Shown here: positions 1 through 5,362 of the stretch, one piece after another | How the letters are laid out: every line of letters starts with the position of its first letter | Position numbering within the stretch: the stretch's first letter is position 1 | The notes under the pieces: generated by a model | What the model saw: the letters and a program-made list of their open reading frames with translations, nothing else | What the model was told of the DNA's origin: nothing | Database searches by the model: none | Made by a program: the position numbers and the translations under genes | DNA from: JAKPQD01 sp029572965 | GTDB taxonomy: Bacteria; Bacteroidota; Bacteroidia; Bacteroidales; DTGW01 | Direction: 5' to 3' | NCBI GenBank assembly: GCA_035374585.1 | Contig: DAOSPF010000064.1 | Span: 1-17,143, forward strand | Length of the DNA stretch: 17,143 nt

Positions 1-69
1 AAGTAGCTCAGTTGGTAGAGCATCAGCTTCCCAAGCTGAGGGTCGCGGGTTCGAACCCCGTTTTCCGCT
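1..69 (+). tRNA. tRNA-Gly (anticodon CCC), 5' end cut by window edge
   Basis: Cloverleaf visible: D stem GCTC/GAGC, anticodon stem TCAGC/GCTGA enclosing loop TTCCCAA (anticodon CCC, reads GGG), T arm GCGGG-TTCGAAC-CCCGT and the acceptor 3' strand TTTCCGC with discriminator T at 69. Only the last three bases of the 5' acceptor strand (AAG) lie inside the window, so about four bases (expected GCGG) are missing to the left. No CCA is encoded, so it would be added after transcription. U73 with C72/G71 fits glycine identity. A terminator follows immediately, so the transcript appears monocistronic. Confidence 0.93.
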
Positions 70-70
70 C

Positions 71-109
71 AAAGGCAAGTATCTCGGAATGAAAGCTTGC
101 CTTTTTTTT
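71..109 (+). terminator. Rho-independent terminator of tRNA-Gly
   Basis: The 9-bp stem AAAGGCAAG (71-79) pairs with CTTGCCTTT (96-104) across a 16-nt loop and runs into eight T (102-109). It begins two bases after the tRNA discriminator base. Confidence 0.85.
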
Positions 110-153
110 ATCAAACATTAAAGTTTTTATTAGATTCCTTTTTTGATTGTTTT

Positions 154-233
154 GCTGAAGTAGCTCTGTTGGTAGTCTCGCCTCAGGCGAGATCCCAAGC
201 TGAGGGTCGCGGGTTCGAACCCCGTTTTCCGCT
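154..233 (+). pseudogene. tRNA-Gly-derived pseudo-tRNA / tRNA-like element, copy 1
   Basis: The 3' half (191-233) matches the real tRNA-Gly, including an intact T arm (GCGGG-TTCGAAC-CCCGT) and acceptor 3' strand. The 5' acceptor GCTGAAG (154-160) still pairs at six of seven positions, with one T×C mismatch at pair 3-70. The middle is rebuilt: A14 became T, and eleven bases covering the D-stem 3' strand and anticodon-stem 5' strand are replaced by eighteen bases containing the palindrome CTCGCC-TCA-GGCGAG (177-191). A standard cloverleaf is no longer possible, so normal decoding is very unlikely. Loss to pseudogene is the simplest reading; a tRNA-like RNA or a recombination target is possible. 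Confidence 0.8.
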
Positions 234-234
234 C

Positions 235-273
235 AAAGGCAAGTATCTCGGAATGAAAGCTTGCCTTTTTTTT
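235..273 (+). terminator. Rho-independent terminator after pseudo-tRNA copy 1
   Basis: Exact copy, shifted 164 bp, of the terminator after the real tRNA: AAAGGCAAG/CTTGCCTTT stem with eight T. Its conservation keeps each unit a self-contained transcription stop. Confidence 0.8.
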
Positions 274-317
274 ATCAAACATTAAAGTTTTTATTAGATT
301 CCTTTTTTGATTGTTTT

Positions 318-397
318 GCTGAAGTAGCTCTGTTGGTAGTCTCGCCTCAGGCGAGATCCCAAGCTGAGGGTCGCGGGTTCGAACCCCGTTTTCCGCT
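318..397 (+). pseudogene. tRNA-Gly-derived pseudo-tRNA / tRNA-like element, copy 2
   Basis: Sequence-identical to copy 1, including the T×C mismatch in the acceptor stem, the D-loop A-to-T change and the palindrome CTCGCC-TCA-GGCGAG (341-355). Because both copies share these changes, the remodelling happened before the second duplication. After position 409 the flank no longer matches the other copies, and a different terminator takes over. Confidence 0.8.
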
Positions 398-414
398 CAA
401 AGGCAAGTACTGTC

Positions 415-451
415 AAAACGTTTAGCTTTTTCAAAAAGCTAAACGTTTTTA
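415..451 (+). terminator. Strong terminator closing the tRNA-Gly array
   Basis: A perfect 17-bp inverted repeat, 415-431 against 433-449, with a single C between the arms. The T5…A5 core probably opens as the loop. It is flanked by A and T runs, so it could stop transcription from both sides. It replaces the AAAGGCAAG-type terminator used by the first two units. Confidence 0.8.
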
Positions 452-546
452 TTTATATTCATTCAATTTTGAAAAACTGTCATTCATTGGTTTTCTTTAG
501 ACCTTTTATTTGAAGATGGTGTAATTTTAGCAGCAATAAATTTTCG

Positions 547-1374
547 TTGCTTGTGTTGCATGAAATTAAAAAATACCCGGTTCAGCATCCTTTGCTCAAG
601 AATTACATCAAGTTCTTTTGGGAGCTTCGTGTAAGCCATCTTGAGCTTCATCACAAATTGATACCCCAGCGAAATATAAACTTGCGTTTTAATCTGAGTG
701 ATACACCTCACATTTTATCGGTAGATGGTGACGAGCATGTTCTTGAAACGGTTTATTTTTCGGGGTTGCAAGATCACTTTTCCAATGCTTATTTGAAACT
801 AAGCGGAGAAGTGCATACGCTGGGCATTTGTTTTTTCTCGCATGGCTTTTATCCATTTGTGAAAATGCCTGTGGCTGAATTTAAAAACCAGGTACTTGGA
901 ACGGCTGAAGTTGGTTGTAAATTTCCTGATTTATTAAGCCCCCGGTTAAAAGAAGCTTCGGATATAGCTTCAAGATTAAGCATCTTGGAAGATGAACTTG
1001 TGCAAATAATTGTTCACAGCCATGAATACGATGAGCATTTTCAAAAAATTTTTATAAAACTTATTGATTGTAAGAATTCATTGCAGATATCAGAGTTTTC
1101 TTCTCAGAATGGCTTTAGTTTGCGGAATTTAGAACGTATGTTCAACAAATACGTAGGCATGCCAGCAAGTACATTTAGCAAATTGAACCGTTTTCATACA
1201 TGTATGAACCAGCTTCTCATGAAAGATTTTTCAAAACTTTCAGACCTGGCTTATGATTACGGATACTTTGACCAAATGCATTTTATCAGGGATTTCAAAC
1301 GTTTTGCAGGCGATACCCCAAAAAACTTTGTCCATCAGAACAGTTCCATATTACAAATAGGGAAACTGGCATAG
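547..1374 (+). CDS. AraC-family transcriptional regulator
   Basis: DNA-binding regulator of about 275 aa. The C-terminal ~95 residues carry the two helix-turn-helix motifs of the AraC/XylS family. The second is the clearest: LAYDYGYFDQMHFIRDFKRF followed by AGDTPKNF, the family signature. The N-terminal ~160 residues begin with a segment (HPLLKNYIKFFWEL) typical of AraC proteins with a β-barrel-like ligand domain; the ligand is unknown. No in-frame ATG exists near the start. The frame opens at 514, and possible starts are TTG 547, GTG 553 or TTG 556, so a non-ATG start is required; GTG 553 is a reasonable alternative. It sits 74 bp upstream of, and on the same strand as, an ABM-fold gene and an EFR1 gene, its likely targets. 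Confidence 0.85.
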   Translation: MLVLHEIKKYPVQHPLLKNYIKFFWELRVSHLELHHKLIPQRNINLRFNLSDTPHILSVDGDEHVLETVYFSGLQDHFSNAYLKLSGEVHTLGICFFSHGFYPFVKMPVAEFKNQVLGTAEVGCKFPDLLSPRLKEASDIASRLSILEDELVQIIVHSHEYDEHFQKIFIKLIDCKNSLQISEFSSQNGFSLRNLERMFNKYVGMPASTFSKLNRFHTCMNQLLMKDFSKLSDLAYDYGYFDQMHFIRDFKRFAGDTPKNFVHQNSSILQIGKLA

Positions 1375-1412
1375 TTGTCGTTTTTGTACTATTTCTTTGG
1401 TTTTGGGGCAAG

Positions 1413-1420
1413 TAATTTTG
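1413..1420 (+). promoter_or_regulatory. Possible -7 box upstream of the ABM/EFR1 pair
   Basis: TAATTTTG matches the Bacteroidota -7 consensus TAnnTTTG exactly and lies 28 bp before the ATG at 1449. TTTG elements upstream (1383-1386 and 1396-1399) are at non-ideal distances, 26 and 13 bp. The call rests on the -7 box alone. Confidence 0.3.
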
Positions 1421-1448
1421 TCTTCATAAATTTTAAAAACAATGAGTT

Positions 1449-1757
1449 ATGAAGACAAGTATAATTACAGAGTTTGTAAAAATTGAAGTTTTACAAACAA
1501 CAACGTTGGAACAGCTAATGGAAAAAGCTGATATCGTCAATGCTTTTTTGCAGAAGCAAGATGGCTTTATAGATGCAGAGCTGGTGAAAGCAGTAGATGA
1601 TAACGTTTGGTATTTTATTTACCATATAGAAAGTATGGAAAAGCTAAAGGCTGTGGGTGAAAAATTGCGCAGTAGCAAGATGTTCGACCATATTACGCCT
1701 CTGATTGTTCCGGAAAGCCTTAGTGTAAACTTTTTTGAACAAACTAAAAAATGGTAA
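1449..1757 (+). CDS. Small ABM-fold (antibiotic biosynthesis monooxygenase-like) protein
   Basis: 102 aa, cytoplasmic, with no signal peptide. The pattern of an N-terminal strand (ITEFVKIEVLQ), a helix, GFIDAELVKAVDDNVWYFIYHIES and a final helix ending in FDHITPLIV fits the dimeric α/β-barrel ABM/NIPSNAP-type superfamily. Members act as small oxygenases, isomerases or ligand-binding proteins. Catalytic residues are not conserved enough across the superfamily to name a substrate. It follows the AraC regulator and precedes the EFR1 gene by 33 bp, so it probably belongs to the same transcription unit, perhaps handling a small aromatic or quinone-like compound. That function is inference from context. 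Confidence 0.65.
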   Translation: MKTSIITEFVKIEVLQTTTLEQLMEKADIVNAFLQKQDGFIDAELVKAVDDNVWYFIYHIESMEKLKAVGEKLRSSKMFDHITPLIVPESLSVNFFEQTKKW

Positions 1758-1778
1758 CAATCTGTGATTTAAAACATT

Positions 1779-1784
1779 GGAGGG
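1779..1784 (+). promoter_or_regulatory. Strong Shine-Dalgarno site of the EFR1 gene
   Basis: GGAGGG lies 6 bases before the ATG at 1791. It is a near-perfect anti-SD match and stands out because the other genes in this window lack recognisable SD sequences, as is usual in Bacteroidota. Confidence 0.6.
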
Positions 1785-1790
1785 AAGAAT

Positions 1791-2591
1791 ATGGAACTGC
1801 AAAAGTTAAAACTAGTTTTCTTTTCACCAACAGGCACAACGAAAACTGTGGTGCAAAGCATTGCTAAAGGCATTAATTCTAATTTGTCAGAACTGATAAA
1901 CATTACAACACCTGAAGCGCGTAGAAATAGCTTATTTACTACCGAGGACGAATTGCTCGTTGTTGCAGTGCCTGTTTATATGGGGCGTGTACCTGCAGTT
2001 GTTTCAGGATGGTTGCAAACCATCAAAGCTAAGGATACTCTTACAGTTTGTGTAGTTGTTTATGGTAATCGTGCATACGAAAATGCGCTGCTCGAACTTA
2101 AAGATATATTGGTTCAGTGTGGTTGCAGACCTATTGCCGGGGCTGCATTTATTGGTGAACACTCTTTTTCAAGTCCTGAACTTCCAAGTTCTGTTGGACG
2201 TCCAGATGCAAAAGATATTCAACAAGCAGAATTATTTGGGAAAAGAATAAAAGAGTTGCTGCAAGCTGTTGCTTCTTCAAAGCAAATAGAATGCGCAAAT
2301 ATCCCGGGCAGTTATCCTTACGGCGGAGTTACCGACCTTTGGCATGTTGATTTCATTGCTGTGAGCGATCAGTGTTCGCAATGCGGTGTATGTGCCAGGG
2401 GATGCCCGACAGGGGCAATCGATTCGCTGCAAAGCAGTGTTATAGACAAGGAAAAATGCACCCTCTGTTGTGCCTGCATAAAACATTGCCCTCGCAATGC
2501 CAGAACAATGAAGGCGGGCCTGATGAAAGATGCTGCAATAAGGTGCACCTCCTTTAAAGAACGCAAAGAGCCGGAATGCTTTTTACCATGA
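1791..2591 (+). CDS. EFR1-type flavodoxin/ferredoxin fusion protein
   Basis: 266 aa. The N-terminal ~165 residues form a flavodoxin-like domain; the FMN phosphate loop is SPTGTTKT (residues 12-19) and a second conserved stretch is VAVPVYMGRVP. The C-terminal part is a 2[4Fe-4S] ferredoxin with two Cx2Cx2Cx3CP clusters: Cys195/198/201/205 and Cys223/226/229/233. The predicted role is intracellular electron transfer between an iron-sulfur donor and a flavin site; the physiological partner is unknown. The fusion is typical of anaerobes. It is the last gene of the AraC–ABM–EFR1 group and has an unusually strong ribosome binding site. No transmembrane segment is seen. Confidence 0.85.
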   Translation: MELQKLKLVFFSPTGTTKTVVQSIAKGINSNLSELINITTPEARRNSLFTTEDELLVVAVPVYMGRVPAVVSGWLQTIKAKDTLTVCVVVYGNRAYENALLELKDILVQCGCRPIAGAAFIGEHSFSSPELPSSVGRPDAKDIQQAELFGKRIKELLQAVASSKQIECANIPGSYPYGGVTDLWHVDFIAVSDQCSQCGVCARGCPTGAIDSLQSSVIDKEKCTLCCACIKHCPRNARTMKAGLMKDAAIRCTSFKERKEPECFLP

Positions 2592-2643
2592 TTTCTGCTG
2601 TTATCAAAATCAAAGATTGTTTTTCATTCGTTGAAAGAATTGA

Positions 2644-2651
2644 TAACTTTG
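2644..2651 (+). promoter_or_regulatory. Candidate cinA promoter (-7 box)
   Basis: TAACTTTG is an exact match to TAnnTTTG. A TTG at 2617-2619 sits 24 bp upstream, slightly longer than the usual 17-23 spacing. Transcription would start near 2658, giving a leader of about 85 nt before the cinA ATG. Confidence 0.4.
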
Positions 2652-2744
2652 GCCATTATATTGGAAATGCTAAGAATGTTTTGATTTTAAAAAGTATGAC
2701 AAGTAATTTTTAAAAGTGGATCATTCTGGAAAATAAATTTGAAT

Positions 2745-3995
2745 ATGTTGAAAAAAGCAGATATTATCTCCATTGGCGATGAGATACTTATTGGACAGAT
2801 TGTCAATACTAATGCTGCATGGATATCAACCCGGCTCAATGAGCTTGGCATTGGGATAAACCGTGTGACGTCTGTGGGAGACAGCCACGAAGAAATATTG
2901 GCAATACTGGATGAAGCCTCTAAAAGGTCAGATATTATCATTATTACCGGAGGCCTTGGTCCTACATCTGATGATATTACTAAGCCGGCGTTATGCAGCT
3001 ATTTCAATACCCGCTTGGTTCATAATGAAATAGTATATGCTCATCTGGAAACATTTATTAAACAAAGGGGCAGCATTATGAATGAAGGAAACAAAAGCCA
3101 GGCGATGCTCCCCGAGTGTTGCGAAGTGCTTCAGAACAATTGGGGCACAGCTCCCGGCATGTGGTTCGAAAAACAAGGCATAATCTATGTTTCGCTTCCG
3201 GGAGTTCCGTTTGAGATGGAAGGCCTGATGAACGAGTATGTATTGCCTAAACTTCAGGCAAAGTTTGGTATTGAGCATATTATCCATCGGACAATCCTTA
3301 CGCATGGAATTGCAGAAGCACAACTGGCGACTATCCTTACCGATTGGGAGAAAACCAAGAATGAAAACGTGAAGTTAGCTTATTTGCCTTCTCCCGGAAT
3401 GGTAAAGCTACGTCTTTCAGTATATGGCGAGAAAAATGGAAGCGCTTTGATTCAACAGGAAGAAAAAAAGCTACATGAGATTATTGGCAACGCCATTTAT
3501 GGATACGACGAAGATACTTTTGAATCGGTCATAGGTAAGCTCCTGAAAGAAAGGAATAGCACATTATCGTTGGCCGAAAGTTGTACCGGTGGGACGATAG
3601 CATCAAAGATAGTTTCCATCTCGGGCAGTTCTGATTATTTCAAAGGTGGGATAGTAGCCTACTCCAATGAAATAAAGATGAAAGAGCTTGGCGTTCCTGC
3701 TGAAACATTGGTTAAACATGGTGCCGTTAGCCAGCAGACGGCAGAAGCTATGGCTGAAGGCGTGCGTACCAGGTTTGAAACAGACTATTCATTGTCAGTC
3801 ACAGGAATTGCAGGCCCATTAGGTGGTTCAGAAGAAAAACCGGTTGGGACTGTTTGGGTTGCAGTATCTTCAAAAGAAAAAACGATAGCAAAGAAATTTA
3901 GGTTTGGCGACAATCGCCAGCGCAATATTACCAGAACAGCTATGGCTGCCATGAATATGTTACGGTTGTTTATTGAAGGCAAAGAAATTTTTTAA
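2745..3995 (+). CDS. cinA: CinA-family nicotinamide-nucleotide amidase
   Basis: 416 aa, the usual length for two-domain CinA. The N-terminal MoaB/MogA-like domain (COG1058; residues 1 to about 170) holds TGGLGPTSDD (68-77). The C-terminal PncC domain (about 255-416) holds LAESCTGG with the presumed catalytic Ser279 next to Cys280, then KGGIVAYSNEIK and GIAGP-LGG-SEEKPVGTVW. PncC deamidates nicotinamide mononucleotide to nicotinate mononucleotide, recycling NMN released by NAD-dependent DNA ligase; the N-terminal domain is linked to ADP-ribose hydrolysis in characterised homologues. ATG 2745 is preferred over an in-frame TTG two codons upstream because the protein then begins MLKKADIISIGDE, as family members do. 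The glycine-rich loop reads GPLGG, where many homologues have GPGGG. Confidence 0.93.
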   Translation: MLKKADIISIGDEILIGQIVNTNAAWISTRLNELGIGINRVTSVGDSHEEILAILDEASKRSDIIIITGGLGPTSDDITKPALCSYFNTRLVHNEIVYAHLETFIKQRGSIMNEGNKSQAMLPECCEVLQNNWGTAPGMWFEKQGIIYVSLPGVPFEMEGLMNEYVLPKLQAKFGIEHIIHRTILTHGIAEAQLATILTDWEKTKNENVKLAYLPSPGMVKLRLSVYGEKNGSALIQQEEKKLHEIIGNAIYGYDEDTFESVIGKLLKERNSTLSLAESCTGGTIASKIVSISGSSDYFKGGIVAYSNEIKMKELGVPAETLVKHGAVSQQTAEAMAEGVRTRFETDYSLSVTGIAGPLGGSEEKPVGTVWVAVSSKEKTIAKKFRFGDNRQRNITRTAMAAMNMLRLFIEGKEIF

Positions 3996-4068
3996 ACGTA
4001 TTTTGAACTTTTGTTTCAAACACGTGTTAAAAGCATAAACAAGTATTTATTAACCTAAATAAAAGATT

Positions 4069-4701
4069 ATGTCTGTATTAGTAGGAAAAAAAGCACCTAA
4101 ATTCAGCGCTAAAGCTGTAGTGAATGGAAACGAAATTGTCGAAAATTTTTCATTGGATCAGTATGAAGGAAAAAAGTACGTAGTATTTTTCTTTTATCCG
4201 GCCGATTTTACATTTGTTTGTCCAACAGAAATAGTAGCATTTCAAGATCATTTGGCTGAATTTGAAAAAAGAAATGTAGTAGTAGTGGGTTGTTCTGTTG
4301 ACTCAGAATTTTCGCACTGGAAATGGCTTCAAACCGAGTTGAAAGACGGTGGTATCAAAGGCGTTAAGTTTCCTTTGGTTTCGGACCTTTCAAAAACTAT
4401 TTCTGAAAATTACGATGTTCTTGCAGGTCGTTATGAAATTGGTGACGAAGGCGAAGCTTATTTTGAAGGAACCCCAATGGCATACAGAGGTTTGTTCTTG
4501 ATTGACAAGCATGGCATTGTTCGCCACCAGGTGGTAAATGATATGCCTCTTGGACGCAGCGTAGAAGAGACATTGCGTATGGTGGACGCTCTTCAATACT
4601 TTGAAAAGAACGGTGAAGTGTGCCCTGCCGACTGGAAACCCGGTAAAAAGGCTATCAAGGCCACTCAGGAGAGTATTGCTGATTATCTGGGCAAACACTA
4701 A
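4069..4701 (+). CDS. ahpC: AhpC/Prx1-type 2-Cys peroxiredoxin
   Basis: 210 aa thiol peroxidase reducing H2O2, organic hydroperoxides and possibly peroxynitrite in the cytoplasm. The peroxidatic cysteine is Cys51 in DFTFVCPTE and the resolving cysteine is Cys185 in GEVCPADW; Thr48 and Arg140 complete the expected active site. This is a typical 2-Cys enzyme working as a dimer or decamer. The GGLG-like loop (residues 94-97) is GGIK and the C-terminal tail ends YLGKH rather than carrying a clear YF motif, so it is probably a robust form less prone to over-oxidation. No ahpF reductase is adjacent, so the electron donor must be encoded elsewhere. It is followed by a bidirectional terminator and converges on the carboxylase operon. 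Confidence 0.95.
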   Translation: MSVLVGKKAPKFSAKAVVNGNEIVENFSLDQYEGKKYVVFFFYPADFTFVCPTEIVAFQDHLAEFEKRNVVVVGCSVDSEFSHWKWLQTELKDGGIKGVKFPLVSDLSKTISENYDVLAGRYEIGDEGEAYFEGTPMAYRGLFLIDKHGIVRHQVVNDMPLGRSVEETLRMVDALQYFEKNGEVCPADWKPGKKAIKATQESIADYLGKH

Positions 4702-4752
4702 TAATAAAAACTACCAAAGAAGACTGGTGATATCAGATATCGGACTTCATAC

Positions 4753-4788
4753 AAAAAAAGAGGCTGCTCAAATGGGCAGCCTTTTTTT
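4753..4788. terminator. Bidirectional terminator between ahpC and the carboxylase operon
   Basis: AGGCTGC (4761-4767) pairs with GCAGCCT (4776-4782). The stem is flanked by an A7 run on the left and a T7 run on the right, so it works as an intrinsic terminator on both strands. It separates two convergent transcription units. Confidence 0.85.
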
Positions 4789-4797
4789 CAATTCATA

Positions 4798-5319
4798 TTA
4801 TTCCTGGTTAATCTCCACCAGCACATCGTCTTTCGCAACAATATCATTAGCTTTAACACTAATACTTTGGACAATACCGGCATTTTGGGCCATAATAGTG
4901 TTTTGCATTTTCATAGCCTCAAGTATCAGCAGGGTATCGCCTTTATTGACCTTTTGCCCTGTCATAACCAGAATATCCAATATTTTACCAGGCATTGGGG
5001 CTTTTACTTTTACCTTACCAGATTTATCGGCATTATTGGCCAACATCAGTTTGCGTTTCAATGAAAATGGAGTTTCTATTGAAAAAGTATAACTTACTCC
5101 ATTCACCAAAATTTCGTAAGTATTTTGCTTTTGCGATACAATCTCCACCGGATATTTTACTCCTTGAATAGAAACGAGGGTAAACCCATCAGCCTCTTCA
5201 ATGATATCAAATTTTAACTTTTGATTTTTGTAATAAAAATCATAATCATTCTTAAAGGTAAACTCGTGTTGAGCATTATTTTCAGCACTATGGGCTATCA
5301 ATTTCTTTCCTGTACTCAT
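4798..5319 (-). CDS. Biotin carboxyl carrier protein subunit of acyl-CoA carboxylase
   Basis: 173 aa. The C-terminal ~70 residues form the biotinyl domain, with the biotin-accepting Lys137 in EAMKM and the conserved APMPGKI stretch at 107-113. The biotin arm shuttles carboxyl groups between the biotin carboxylase and the carboxyltransferase encoded just upstream. The first ~95 residues are predicted β-rich (FTLVSIQGVKYPVEIV, TYEILVNGVSYTFSI) and may correspond to the BT linker domain of propionyl-CoA carboxylase α chains, which would make this the detached C-terminal part of a split α subunit; that is inference. It is the last gene of the operon, 43 bp after accC, and ends just before the bidirectional terminator. 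Confidence 0.9.
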   Translation of the reverse strand: MSTGKKLIAHSAENNAQHEFTFKNDYDFYYKNQKLKFDIIEEADGFTLVSIQGVKYPVEIVSQKQNTYEILVNGVSYTFSIETPFSLKRKLMLANNADKSGKVKVKAPMPGKILDILVMTGQKVNKGDTLLILEAMKMQNTIMAQNAGIVQSISVKANDIVAKDDVLVEINQE

Positions 5320-5362
5320 GTTTTAGAATGTTTTAGTTCAAACCTGTTGAATAACCAGATTC

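Larger units (their letters stand above)
70..397 (+). repeat. Two 164-bp tandem units derived from the tRNA-Gly locus
   Basis: The spacer, terminator and tRNA-like body repeat with an exact 164-bp period: G160 aligns with G324, and T233 with T397. The 91-bp stretch from the tRNA discriminator (69) to the first pseudo-tRNA (160) is identical to the stretch from 233 to 324. The two pseudo-tRNA bodies are identical to each other and differ from the real tRNA at the same places. Unit identity therefore implies a recent duplication or ongoing homogenisation. Homology continues to about position 409 and then stops. Confidence 0.9.

Noticed and set aside
191..233. Repeated tRNA-Gly 3' halves considered as attL/attR sites of an integrated element
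   Set aside because: The repeats are only 164 bp apart with no cargo between them, and no integrase is visible in the window. An element to the left of the window cannot be excluded.
97..285. 62-codon open frame running through the tRNA-Gly tandem units
   Set aside because: It reads through a terminator and a tRNA-derived repeat, and its codons are dictated by RNA structure. There is no sign of a protein.
70..409. Tandem repeat considered as a CRISPR array
   Set aside because: The 164-bp units are contiguous and identical, with no variable spacers, and they are plainly tRNA copies with terminators.
484..711. 75-codon minus-strand frame over the start of the AraC gene
   Set aside because: It is antisense to a clear AraC-family protein and has no recognisable domain.
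4601..5092. 163-codon plus-strand frame spanning the ahpC end and the carrier gene
   Set aside because: It overlaps the end of ahpC in another frame, crosses a bidirectional terminator and runs antisense to the biotin carrier.
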